In this document: positions 1-5,703 of the stretch, one piece after another
Numbering within the stretch: position 1 is the stretch's first letter
How the letters are laid out: every line of letters starts with the position of its first letter
Origin: Bacteroidota bacterium
GTDB lineage: Bacteria; Bacteroidota; Bacteroidia; Bacteroidales; SZUA-534
Assembly (NCBI GenBank): GCA_020047835.1
Contig: JAIFNJ010000177.1
Span: 1 to 7,619 of the forward strand
Direction: 5' to 3'
DNA: 7,619 nucleotides
Made by a program: the position numbers and the translations under genes
The notes under the pieces: model-generated
What the model was told of the DNA's origin: nothing
Seen by the model: the letters and a program-made list of their open reading frames with translations, nothing else
Database searches by the model: none

Positions 1-97
1 TTTTAGTTAATTAAATTTGAAATAGCAGAAAATTGTCATTTTCACTAAATAGTCAAACTTTAATTTGCATTGTTAGTTTAGTATAGCGCAATATGGA

Positions 98-814
98 TTA
101 TTCAAAATAGATTACCAACGTAGTCATTTTAGAACCCAATTTATCAAAGACCTTAGTATATCGGGTATCATCATAGGTAACAACATTCATTAATCCATAG
201 GAAAAGCGAAGTTCCGTTGAGAATTTAAAGAATGGTAGGTAATAGTCAACTCCAAAACCCACTTCCAAATAAATATCCTGCCTATTAAGTCTGATTTTTG
301 GTTGTTCCTCATCCTTTATTTTTTTTCGAGCAGCCAAATCAATGGCATAATTAACACCACCAATCAAATAGGGGCGGTAATTATTTTGCCGAACGGCTCT
401 ATATTTTAATAACAAAGGAAATTGAAGAAAGGTTGATTCAATCTTCATGTTATGCGAAATGGTGTCGTAGGGGGTTTTATCCGAAACCATTACATAAGTT
501 AAATCCCTTTGTCCAAAATGCAAACCAGGGATAAAACGCAAATCAAGGTTATCGTTTATTCTTAAATTGGAAACCATACTGGCTCCAAACAACGGTCTTT
601 GCTGCCCTTCAATGGAAAATATTTTGTTAGAATCTGGCTGATTAAGAAAATAATCGGAATGTGCCACTGAAAAATCAAGAACTCCAAATGTAAAAGCAAA
701 GCCAAAATGAAATGGATAGGCATCGTACAACGGTTTGTTCCAAACCTTTGCTTTTTGAGCAAAAAGGCTTACAGGGATTAGAAATAAAAGTATTACTAGT
801 TTTTTCAATTGCAT
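98..814 (-). CDS. porT: PorT-family outer-membrane beta-barrel protein (type IX secretion system)
   Basis: Predicted 238-residue outer-membrane protein of the PorT/SprT family. In Porphyromonas and Flavobacterium this family is required for type IX secretion, which exports surface proteins and gliding adhesins. Residues 1-20 form a signal peptide (positive KK, hydrophobic core LVILLFLIPV, then SLFAQ), with likely cleavage near the Ala-Gln. The remainder is rich in alternating aromatic and hydrophobic strands typical of an 8-stranded barrel, with recognisable blocks: PFHFGFAF (34-41), FPLLLKYR (132-139), RPYLIGGVNYAIDLA (147-161), EVGFGVDYYLPFFKFSTELR (184-203), and a C-terminal strand ending in Phe-Glu. 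Length matches the family. I chose the ATG at 814 because it opens the signal peptide; an in-frame TTG at 844 would add ten residues and lies upstream of a candidate -7 box. The gene lies downstream of ubiE on the same strand, a neighbourhood I recall from many Bacteroidota. Family assignment is strong; exact orthology to PorT is inferred. Confidence 0.82.
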   Translation of the reverse strand: MQLKKLVILLFLIPVSLFAQKAKVWNKPLYDAYPFHFGFAFTFGVLDFSVAHSDYFLNQPDSNKIFSIEGQQRPLFGASMVSNLRINDNLDLRFIPGLHFGQRDLTYVMVSDKTPYDTISHNMKIESTFLQFPLLLKYRAVRQNNYRPYLIGGVNYAIDLAARKKIKDEEQPKIRLNRQDIYLEVGFGVDYYLPFFKFSTELRFSYGLMNVVTYDDTRYTKVFDKLGSKMTTLVIYFE

Positions 815-832
815 CTTTAGTTCAATGAACGC

Positions 833-840
833 CAAAAATA
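833..840 (-). promoter_or_regulatory. Candidate -7 promoter box for porT
   Basis: Read on the minus strand this is TATTTTTG, a full match to the Bacteroidota -7 consensus TAnnTTTG. It would start transcription around position 826, giving a leader of about 11 bases before the ATG at 814. No TTTG -33 element is visible at the usual distance, so the call is tentative. If real, it excludes the TTG start at 844 and lets porT be transcribed independently of ubiE. Confidence 0.4.
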
Positions 841-890
841 CCAAAATATTTCAAATGGAAAGGAACTGGCTATTCTTTTATTGTTAGTCA

Positions 891-967
891 GAAGACCAAA
901 GTCGGAAGTAAGAAGCTGGAAGACCGAAGTTGGAAGTCAGAAGACCGAAGTTTGAAGTTTGAAGCGG
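891..967. repeat. Heptamer tandem array, 11 units of GAAGnnn
   Basis: Eleven consecutive 7-base units run without a phase break between ubiE and porT: GAAGACC, AAAGTCG, GAAGTAA, GAAGCTG, GAAGACC, GAAGTTG, GAAGTCA, GAAGACC, GAAGTTT, GAAGTTT, GAAGCGG. Ten start with GAAG; the second has AAAG. GAAGACC occurs three times. The last three bases of the unit vary. Similar GAAGTCn-type heptamer arrays occur, from memory, in intergenic regions of other Bacteroidota genomes. The array lies in a 180-base gap with no gene and no coding potential I would support. Whether it is selfish, a slippage product, or has a role in transcript 3' ends is unknown. Confidence 0.85.
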
Positions 968-994
968 TAGTTTAGAAACCAATAACCAGAAATA

Positions 995-1726
995 TTAACT
1001 TTTTCTTCCTGTATAAATAGCAGCAATTCCAAGAGTTAATGATTTATAACTTCCACTAACAAATCCGGCATTCGCCATTTCAGTTATAAAAACCTGGTTC
1101 TGTGGAAAAGCCTTTACTGACTCGGGAAGATAGGTGTAGGCGGATTTATCCTTAGAAACAATTTTGCCAATAAATGGAAGCAGGTATTTAAAATAAAAAC
1201 CATAAAACTGTTTAAACGGAAATTTACGCGGCATGGTAAATTCTAATATCACACAAATTCCATTTGGTTTAAGTACCCGTAACATTTCAAATAAGCCTTG
1301 CTGCAAGTTTTCGAAATTGCGCACCCCAAATGCCACAGTAATGGCATCAAAGGTATTGTCGGCAAATGGAATGGCTTCGGCATCGCCCAACTCAAGAAAA
1401 ATTTTCTGTTCCAATTTCTTTTCTTCAATTTTGCGTTTACCCACGGCTAACATCCCCTCTGAAATATCTATTCCATCAATTCTATCGGGTTTTGAAGCTA
1501 ATGCGGCAATGGCTAAATCACCAGTTCCGGTAGCCACATCTAAAATCCGTTTGGGATGATGCGCCGATACAATTTTGATAACTTTCTTCCGCCAAACTTT
1601 ATCAACATTCATTGATAAAAAATGATTTAAAAAATCATACTTAGGTGCAATGGTATCAAACATACCTGCAACTTGTTCTTTCTTACCTTTATCAGAATTG
1701 GAATAAGGAGTAACTTGTTTATTCAT
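995..1726 (-). CDS. ubiE: Demethylmenaquinone methyltransferase (UbiE/MenG)
   Basis: Class I SAM-dependent methyltransferase that methylates demethylmenaquinone to menaquinone, the last step of respiratory quinone synthesis in Bacteroidota (hence also menG); a ubiquinone step is unlikely in this group. The 243-residue protein shows the family signatures: YDFLNHFLSMNVDKVWR (30-46), SAM motif I LDVATGTGDLAI (62-73), DGIDISEGML (84-93), GDAEAIPF (114-121), AFGVRNF (132-138), the second signature RVLKPNG...LEFTMP (150-166), and YTYLPESVKAFP (197-208). Length is normal. I chose the ATG at 1726 because family N-termini start shortly before the K-K-E-Q-V-x-x-M-F-D block and because a weak promoter match lies between it and an alternative ATG at 1762, which would add twelve residues (MFFSLFASYFNR). 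porT follows downstream; the unrelated membrane protein gene is divergent. Confidence 0.95.
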   Translation of the reverse strand: MNKQVTPYSNSDKGKKEQVAGMFDTIAPKYDFLNHFLSMNVDKVWRKKVIKIVSAHHPKRILDVATGTGDLAIAALASKPDRIDGIDISEGMLAVGKRKIEEKKLEQKIFLELGDAEAIPFADNTFDAITVAFGVRNFENLQQGLFEMLRVLKPNGICVILEFTMPRKFPFKQFYGFYFKYLLPFIGKIVSKDKSAYTYLPESVKAFPQNQVFITEMANAGFVSGSYKSLTLGIAAIYTGRKS

Positions 1727-1743
1727 ACGATTAAAATATGAAG

Positions 1744-1776
1744 CAAATAAACTAAAAAACATTCAATGGCTGGCAA
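1744..1776 (-). promoter_or_regulatory. Weak candidate promoter for ubiE
   Basis: On the minus strand a TTG (1776-1774) is followed after 22 bases by TTTATTTG (1751-1744), one mismatch from TAnnTTTG. The spacing fits the Bacteroidota pattern. Transcription would start near 1737, about ten bases before the chosen ATG at 1726. In AT-rich DNA such near matches occur by chance, so this is suggestive only. Confidence 0.3.
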
Positions 1777-1783
1777 GGTTTTT

Positions 1784-1791
1784 TATCTTTA
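1784..1791 (+). promoter_or_regulatory. Weak candidate -7 box for the membrane protein gene
   Basis: TATCTTTA matches TAnnTTTG except for the last base and lies 12 bases before the ATG at 1804. It would give a very short leader of about six bases. No -33 TTTG is seen. The bases just before the ATG are an A-tract, typical of translation starts in this phylum that lack a Shine-Dalgarno sequence. Confidence 0.25.
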
Positions 1792-1803
1792 CAAAAAAAA
1801 ACA

Positions 1804-3105
1804 ATGAGCTATTTTTTGCTATTCCTTTATTGTGGGCTGCTTATATTTCTAATAAAAAATATAACTTTTTACCAATCAGAAAGTTTTAGCTGGAAAATTT
1901 TATCTGGTGTGTTTTTGTCGAAATTTGTTGCAGGAATAATACTCTATTTGATTTATGCTTATTTTTATGGCGACCGCGAATCAGCCGATGTTTTTAAGTA
2001 TTTTGATGATGGAAATATTCTATTCTCATCGCTAAACGAAAACCCGATTGATTATTTGCGCATGGTTACCGGAATTGGTTCCGATTCTCCCCATTTGATG
2101 AAATACTACGACACCTGCGTTTTTTGGATTAAGGATTTTAATTACGGCTTGCTCAACGATAACCGGATTATAATTCGCTTTAATGCTTTAGTGCGCTTAA
2201 TTTCCTTTGGGAACATCCATATCCATACGCTTTTTATGAGCTTTTTATCGTTTAGCGGCTTATGGGCACTTTTCAAAGTTTTTGAACCTCAATTTAAAAA
2301 ACAAAAATGGGGGTTGTTATTCGTGGTTTTCTTTTTGCCCTCGGTTTGGTTCTGGACATCAGGACTATTAAAGGAAGGGTTATTGGTATTTGCTTTTGGA
2401 ATCCTTTTTTACCTGATTAATAACTTATTACATTCTAAATTTAGTATAAAAACAATTAGCGGAATACTAATTTGCATTGTTATCCTTTCATTTTCAAAAT
2501 TCTATTTTCTTATAGCAGCCTTACCAGGAATACTATTTTTATTCATTGACCGGTTCTTTCCCTATAAAAACCGAATTTTATTGTTTATAGCAGTTCATAC
2601 AGTTATAATTATTTTGTTGTGGTTTTCAAAACCTTTAACCGGGTACGATTTTCCTGAAATAATTGCACAAAAACAAAATGATTTTGTGAATTTCACTAAC
2701 AGTCTGAATCAAGTGGGAAGTAAAGTTGCCATGGAAAAGTTAGAGCCAACTTTTACTGATATGATTTTAAAAACTCCTAAGGCACTATTTACCGTATTTT
2801 TTAGACCTTCTATCTTTGAAATACACAATCCAATGGTTGCGTTGGCCGCCATCGAAAATTTGTTGTTATTATTTTTATTTATTTTATCGTTCATTTTCTT
2901 TAATAACAAATATATCCAAGAACCGTACTTTTTGTTTGCCGTTTCTTTTACCCTAATTCTATTTATTCTAATTGGCCTAACAACTCCTATATTAGGAGCT
3001 TTGGTTCGTTACAAAGCACCGGCATTGCCATTCTTAGGAATACTTTTATTGTATTTAATTGATTTTACAAAACTTGAAACCACTTTTAAAAAATTTAAAC
3101 AATGA
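1804..3105 (+). CDS. Uncharacterised multi-pass membrane protein, possibly GT-C or Wzy-like
   Basis: I do not recognise this 433-residue protein by name. It has roughly ten hydrophobic segments (about 2-17, 33-54, 140-158, 168-186, 190-208, 217-232, 234-249, 257-274, 348-367, 375-420 with a break) and a soluble stretch at 276-325. The first loop (55-70) has a dense acidic-aromatic motif, YGDRESADVFKYFDDG. Later come PSVWFWTSGLLKEGL (179-193) and, near the C-terminus, GALVRYKAPALPFL (398-411). Acidic residues in the first outer loop and a late Arg-Tyr-x-x-Pro are reminiscent of GT-C lipid-linked glycosyltransferases and polysaccharide polymerases, but this is only resemblance. The start follows an A-tract. 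The 3' end overlaps the SDR gene by ATGA, so the two are probably one transcript with coupled translation, which hints at a joint role, perhaps in cell-envelope glycan or lipid chemistry. It could equally be a transporter-like protein. Confidence 0.85.
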   Translation: MSYFLLFLYCGLLIFLIKNITFYQSESFSWKILSGVFLSKFVAGIILYLIYAYFYGDRESADVFKYFDDGNILFSSLNENPIDYLRMVTGIGSDSPHLMKYYDTCVFWIKDFNYGLLNDNRIIIRFNALVRLISFGNIHIHTLFMSFLSFSGLWALFKVFEPQFKKQKWGLLFVVFFLPSVWFWTSGLLKEGLLVFAFGILFYLINNLLHSKFSIKTISGILICIVILSFSKFYFLIAALPGILFLFIDRFFPYKNRILLFIAVHTVIIILLWFSKPLTGYDFPEIIAQKQNDFVNFTNSLNQVGSKVAMEKLEPTFTDMILKTPKALFTVFFRPSIFEIHNPMVALAAIENLLLLFLFILSFIFFNNKYIQEPYFLFAVSFTLILFILIGLTTPILGALVRYKAPALPFLGILLLYLIDFTKLETTFKKFKQ

Positions 3106-3857
3106 ATAAAATAGCCTTTATAACAGGTGCCACATCGGGTATTGGAAAAGCCTCTGCAGAAATTTTAGCAAAAAACAAGTTCAACTTAATCATTACTGGC
3201 CGTCGCGATGACCGATTGGGAGTGGTTGCCAGTAAATTAATTGACAAATATGGAATTGATTGTTTTCCATTGTGTTTCGATATCCGTAACCAAAAAGAAA
3301 CAGAGGAGGCATTTTTTAGTCTTCCAAAGGTCTGGCAGCAAATTGATGTTTTGATTAACAATGCAGGTTTAGCGGCGGGATTGGAACCAATTCAGCAAGG
3401 CGATTTGAATGATTGGGAACAAATGATTGATACCAATATTAAAGGATTGCTTTATATAACCCGTATCATTTCGCCTTTGATGGCAGAACGAAAAAGTGGT
3501 CAAATAATTAATATTGGAAGTATCGCCGGAAAAGAAGCCTACGCTAATGGTGCTGTTTACTGTGCAACCAAACATGCGGTAGATGCTATCACCAAAGGAA
3601 TGCGCATTGATTTAAATCCTTTTGGGATTCGTGTAGGGTCAATTTGCCCGGGAGCTGTAGAAACCGAGTTTTCCATTGTACGGTTAAAAGATGCCGATGC
3701 CAATAAAAAGGTGTATGCCGGTTTTACACCCTTGAATGCGGAGGACATTGCAGAAACCATTCTGTTTATGGTAAGCCGTCCGGCTCATGTGAACATTGGC
3801 GATGTGTTAATTTTACCAACGGCACAAGCAAGTGCCACTATTATAAGCAGGAAATAA
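3102..3857 (+). CDS. SDR-family NAD(P)-dependent oxidoreductase, YdfG-like
   Basis: Classical short-chain dehydrogenase/reductase, 251 residues, cytosolic. The Rossmann nucleotide loop TGATSGIG is at 8-15, ITGRR at 31-35 (basic residues after the second strand favour NADP over NAD), NNAG at 86-89, and the catalytic set Asn112 (TNIKG), Ser140 (NIGS), Tyr153 and Lys157 (YCATK), followed by PGAVETEF (183-190). The C-terminus, with RPAHVNIGDVLILPTAQ (226-242), resembles E. coli YdfG and its relatives, which oxidise L-allo-threonine, serine and 3-hydroxy acids or reduce malonic semialdehyde. Substrate in this organism cannot be read from sequence. The ATG overlaps the stop codon of the upstream membrane protein gene (ATGA), so translation is likely coupled. 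All catalytic residues are intact, so it should be active. Confidence 0.92.
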   Translation: MNKIAFITGATSGIGKASAEILAKNKFNLIITGRRDDRLGVVASKLIDKYGIDCFPLCFDIRNQKETEEAFFSLPKVWQQIDVLINNAGLAAGLEPIQQGDLNDWEQMIDTNIKGLLYITRIISPLMAERKSGQIINIGSIAGKEAYANGAVYCATKHAVDAITKGMRIDLNPFGIRVGSICPGAVETEFSIVRLKDADANKKVYAGFTPLNAEDIAETILFMVSRPAHVNIGDVLILPTAQASATIISRK

Positions 3858-3908
3858 AAAACAATGGGGAAAATGTGATAAAGGGAAAGAGAGAAGTTTG
3901 GATAATGC

Positions 3909-3921
3909 AAAAGTGGATTAA
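3909..3921 (+). repeat. 13-base direct repeat, copy 1
   Basis: AAAAGTGGATTAA, identical to a second copy at 3978-3990, with starts 69 bases apart. The flanks differ, so this is not part of a longer duplication that I can see. Confidence 0.7.
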
Positions 3922-3962
3922 AGTCTTTATGGAAACCTTTGCGTAAATAAATTCAATGAATT

Positions 3963-3995
3963 TTGAATAACGAATCAAAAAGTGGATTAATTTCG
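3963..3995 (+). promoter_or_regulatory. Candidate promoter for the TerB-like gene
   Basis: TTTG (3962-3965) is followed after 22 bases by TAATTTCG (3988-3995), which has one mismatch from the Bacteroidota -7 box TAnnTTTG. Spacing is within the known 17-23 base range. Transcription would begin near 4002, giving a leader of about 60 A+T-rich bases before the ATG at 4065. The -7 box overlaps the end of the second 13-base repeat copy. Confidence 0.45.
3978..3990 (+). repeat. 13-base direct repeat, copy 2, overlapping the -7 box
   Basis: Second exact copy of AAAAGTGGATTAA. Its last three bases are the first three bases of the candidate -7 element, so a protein bound here would compete with RNA polymerase. 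Confidence 0.7.
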
Positions 3996-4064
3996 CGCCG
4001 CAATTAAAAATATTTTATTCAGCTAATTGTAAAATTATTTAATCATTAATTAATATTAAAAATT

Positions 4065-4490
4065 ATGGGAATTTTCAATTTTGGAGGTGCAAAGCCTGAA
4101 ATCAAAGATGAAAAAGAGGCTTTTTTAGCTATTATTTATTCAGCTATCGCTGCTGATGGTGTGGTTGAACCCGAAGAAATGAATGCTTTGGTAGTAACAT
4201 TGGCAAACCGTAAGGTATTCCGTGGTATCGATTTGAATGATACTTTTAAAAGGATTAACAAAATTCACAAAGAAAGTGGTTCCGTTTTAGGAATTTTAGA
4301 AGCTGCTGCACCAAAAGTTACTGATAGTTACAAAGCTACTGTTTTTGCTACTGCTGTTGACTTTTTGTTAAGCGATGGGACTGTTTCCAGTGTTGAGGAG
4401 AAAATGTTATACGATTTAAAGGCAGTATTAGCTATTTCTGATGCTGAAGCAAAAAACATTGTGGATGTAATTGTTATTAAAAACAAGTAA
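4065..4490 (+). CDS. TerB-like (tellurite-resistance/DjlA N-terminal type) protein
   Basis: Small 141-residue soluble, mainly helical protein. Two related acidic motifs, AADGVVEPEE (29-38) and LLSDGTVSSVEE (101-112), each preceded by a hydrophobic helix, match the internal pseudo-symmetry of TerB-like domains, in which D-G-x-V-x-x-x-E loops bind divalent metal ions. The length is close to that of stand-alone TerB. No signal peptide or membrane segment is present. No other ter genes (terC, terD, terZ) are nearby, so tellurite resistance should not be assumed; stand-alone TerB-like proteins are common and mostly uncharacterised. It appears to be a single-gene unit with its own promoter upstream and a strong hairpin terminator just after the stop. 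Confidence 0.8.
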   Translation: MGIFNFGGAKPEIKDEKEAFLAIIYSAIAADGVVEPEEMNALVVTLANRKVFRGIDLNDTFKRINKIHKESGSVLGILEAAAPKVTDSYKATVFATAVDFLLSDGTVSSVEEKMLYDLKAVLAISDAEAKNIVDVIVIKNK

Positions 4491-4511
4491 TCGTACAACC
4501 ACACTTAATTT

Positions 4512-4542
4512 AAAAAACCGGTTTTTAAGAGCCGGTTTTTTT
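4512..4542. terminator. Bidirectional intrinsic terminator between the TerB-like gene and selD
   Basis: A perfect 10-bp inverted repeat, AAAAAACCGG (4512-4521) and CCGGTTTTTT (4532-4541), encloses a 10-base loop and is followed by another T. Read from either strand it gives a GC-rich stem base plus a T-run, so it can end transcripts of the TerB-like gene (plus) and of selD (minus), which converge here with stops at 4490 and 4549. Confidence 0.88.
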
Positions 4543-4548
4543 ATTTCG

Positions 4549-5586
4549 CTAAATCACAAATATCCGTTTATCACCCTTATAATCAGCAAGTTTTCCAATA
4601 ACCCCATTGAAAAGTTCATTTTCATATAATAATTGCTCCACTTGTTCCGACGAACTCTCATCAACTGCAATCAATAATCCACCACTGGTTTGTGGGTCGG
4701 CTAGAATAAAGCGCATTTCATTATTGGGTAGCTCTATTTTTTCTCCATAACTATCCCAGTTGCGAACGGTACCACCCGGAATGCATTTTTGGGCAATGTA
4801 TTCTAGAGCCGACTCAAAAACCGGGACTTTATGGTATTCAATTATTGCCTCTAAATTACTGCCTTCGCATAGTTCCAATAAATGTCCCATTAGCCCAAAG
4901 CCAGTAACATCGGTCATTGCTTTTACGCCGGGAATGTTTGCTAATTGAGTTCCAATGCTGTTAAGCACCATCATTGAATTGGGGCCAATGTTTTCATGTT
5001 CCGGTTTCAATTTACCTTCCTTTTGCGCAGTTGCTAAAGCCCCAACACCCAATGGTTTGGTCAAGTATAACTTACATCCTGCTGTTGCAGTATCGTTTCG
5101 TTTCAACTTATCAAGGGGCACAATTCCGGTAACTGCTAAACCAAACAAAGGTTCCGGATTATCAATGCTATGTCCCCCGGCTAAAGGAATTCCTGCTTTC
5201 AGGCAAACTTCCCTCCCACCTTCCACAACTTGATTGGCTACCTCAACCGAGAGTTTATTTATAGGCCAGCCTAAAATTGCGATGGCCATCAATGGTGTTC
5301 CTCCCATAGCATACACATCGCTGATGGCATTGGTAGCAGCAATTTTTCCAAAAGTATATGGATCGTCAACAATGGGTAAAAAGAAATCGGTGGTACTGAT
5401 AATTCCCATACCGTTACCTAGGTCAAAAACGGCGGCATCATCGCGTGAGTCAGTTCCAACAATAAGTTTATTGGTTGTAAACTGTGGAGTATTGCTTTTT
5501 AATACGGTGGTTAATGCTTTTGGGGATATTTTGCATCCACAGCCCGCACCGTGACTATATTGGGTAAGTTTTATTTGATTTTCCAT
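4549..5586 (-). CDS. selD: Selenide, water dikinase (selenophosphate synthetase)
   Basis: SelD makes selenophosphate from selenide and ATP, the selenium donor for selenocysteine-tRNA and for 2-selenouridine in tRNA. The 345-residue protein is full length and of the PurM-like ATP-binding fold. The glycine-rich N-terminus SHGAGCGCKISPK (11-23) holds the catalytic Cys16 and Lys19 (E. coli Cys17, Lys20); the Cys codon is TGT, so this is a Cys form, not a selenocysteine form. Metal and ATP-binding aspartates are kept at 50, 67, 90 and 226 (E. coli 51, 68, 91, 227). Other blocks: AATNAISD (83-90), AILGWPINKLS (103-113), AGGHSIDNPEP (136-146), MTDVTGFG (224-231), ADPQTSGGLL (296-305). The sequence is strikingly like E. 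coli SelD. No selA, selB, selC or mnmH (selU) is in the window, so which selenium pathway it feeds is unknown. It is divergent from the MFS gene. Confidence 0.97.
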   Translation of the reverse strand: MENQIKLTQYSHGAGCGCKISPKALTTVLKSNTPQFTTNKLIVGTDSRDDAAVFDLGNGMGIISTTDFFLPIVDDPYTFGKIAATNAISDVYAMGGTPLMAIAILGWPINKLSVEVANQVVEGGREVCLKAGIPLAGGHSIDNPEPLFGLAVTGIVPLDKLKRNDTATAGCKLYLTKPLGVGALATAQKEGKLKPEHENIGPNSMMVLNSIGTQLANIPGVKAMTDVTGFGLMGHLLELCEGSNLEAIIEYHKVPVFESALEYIAQKCIPGGTVRNWDSYGEKIELPNNEMRFILADPQTSGGLLIAVDESSSEQVEQLLYENELFNGVIGKLADYKGDKRIFVI

Positions 5587-5621
5587 ATTGAAATACTGAT
5601 TTGACTTAAATTTTAAAGTGA

Positions 5622-5629
5622 CAAAAATA
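5622..5629 (-). promoter_or_regulatory. Candidate -7 promoter box for selD
   Basis: On the minus strand this reads TATTTTTG, a full match to TAnnTTTG. Transcription would start near 5615, giving a leader of roughly 28 bases before the ATG at 5586. No -33 TTTG is visible at normal spacing. Confidence 0.42.
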
Positions 5630-5674
5630 ACTACACCTAGCTAATAAACTACTAAATAATGAAAAAGTAATTAA

Positions 5675-5682
5675 TACTTTTG
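5675..5682 (+). promoter_or_regulatory. Candidate -7 promoter box for the MFS transporter
   Basis: TACTTTTG is a full match to TAnnTTTG, followed by CC. Transcription would start near 5689, leaving about 15 bases of leader before the ATG at 5704. No clear -33 element is seen. The box lies 45 bases from the opposing selD box, so the 117-base intergenic region serves two divergent promoters. Confidence 0.5.
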
Positions 5683-5703
5683 CCAAAGTTTTTTTGATAG
5701 ATT

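Larger units (their letters stand above)
3858..4064. other. Intergenic region before the TerB-like gene
   Basis: This 207-base gap has no supported gene and no clear terminator hairpin behind the SDR gene. It holds a purine-rich stretch (about 3860-3897), a 13-base direct repeat, and a candidate promoter at 3963-3995. The last 60 bases before the ATG at 4065 are very A+T rich with no Shine-Dalgarno sequence. Confidence 0.6.

Noticed and set aside
59..67. TTAATTTG-like promoter match on the plus strand at the left edge
   Set aside because: It would drive transcription into the 3' end of porT in the antisense direction. It has a mismatch and a long spacer to the nearest TTG, and is expected by chance in AT-rich DNA. 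The first 97 bases otherwise show no gene and no convincing terminator.
815..844. TTG start at 844 giving a ten-residue N-terminal extension of PorT
   Set aside because: The extension (MVFLAFIELK) precedes a complete signal peptide that begins at the ATG at 814, and a full -7 box match at 833-840 would place the transcript start inside the extension.
1727..1762. ATG at 1762 as the ubiE start
   Set aside because: It adds twelve residues not typical of the family, and a candidate promoter lies downstream of it. It is not excluded by sequence alone.
3860..3900. Purine-rich stretch after the SDR gene as another heptamer array
   Set aside because: No 7-base phase or GAAG core is kept across it; it is only A/G-rich sequence.
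4065..4490. Tellurite resistance operon
   Set aside because: Only a single TerB-like domain is present, with no terC, terD or terZ partners nearby, and a terminator follows directly.
5234..5554. 106-residue plus-strand open frame opposite selD, and similar frames at 4760-4948 and 4955-5233
   Set aside because: Mirror frames of a highly conserved gene. Their translations show no domain, and no promoter or start context supports them.
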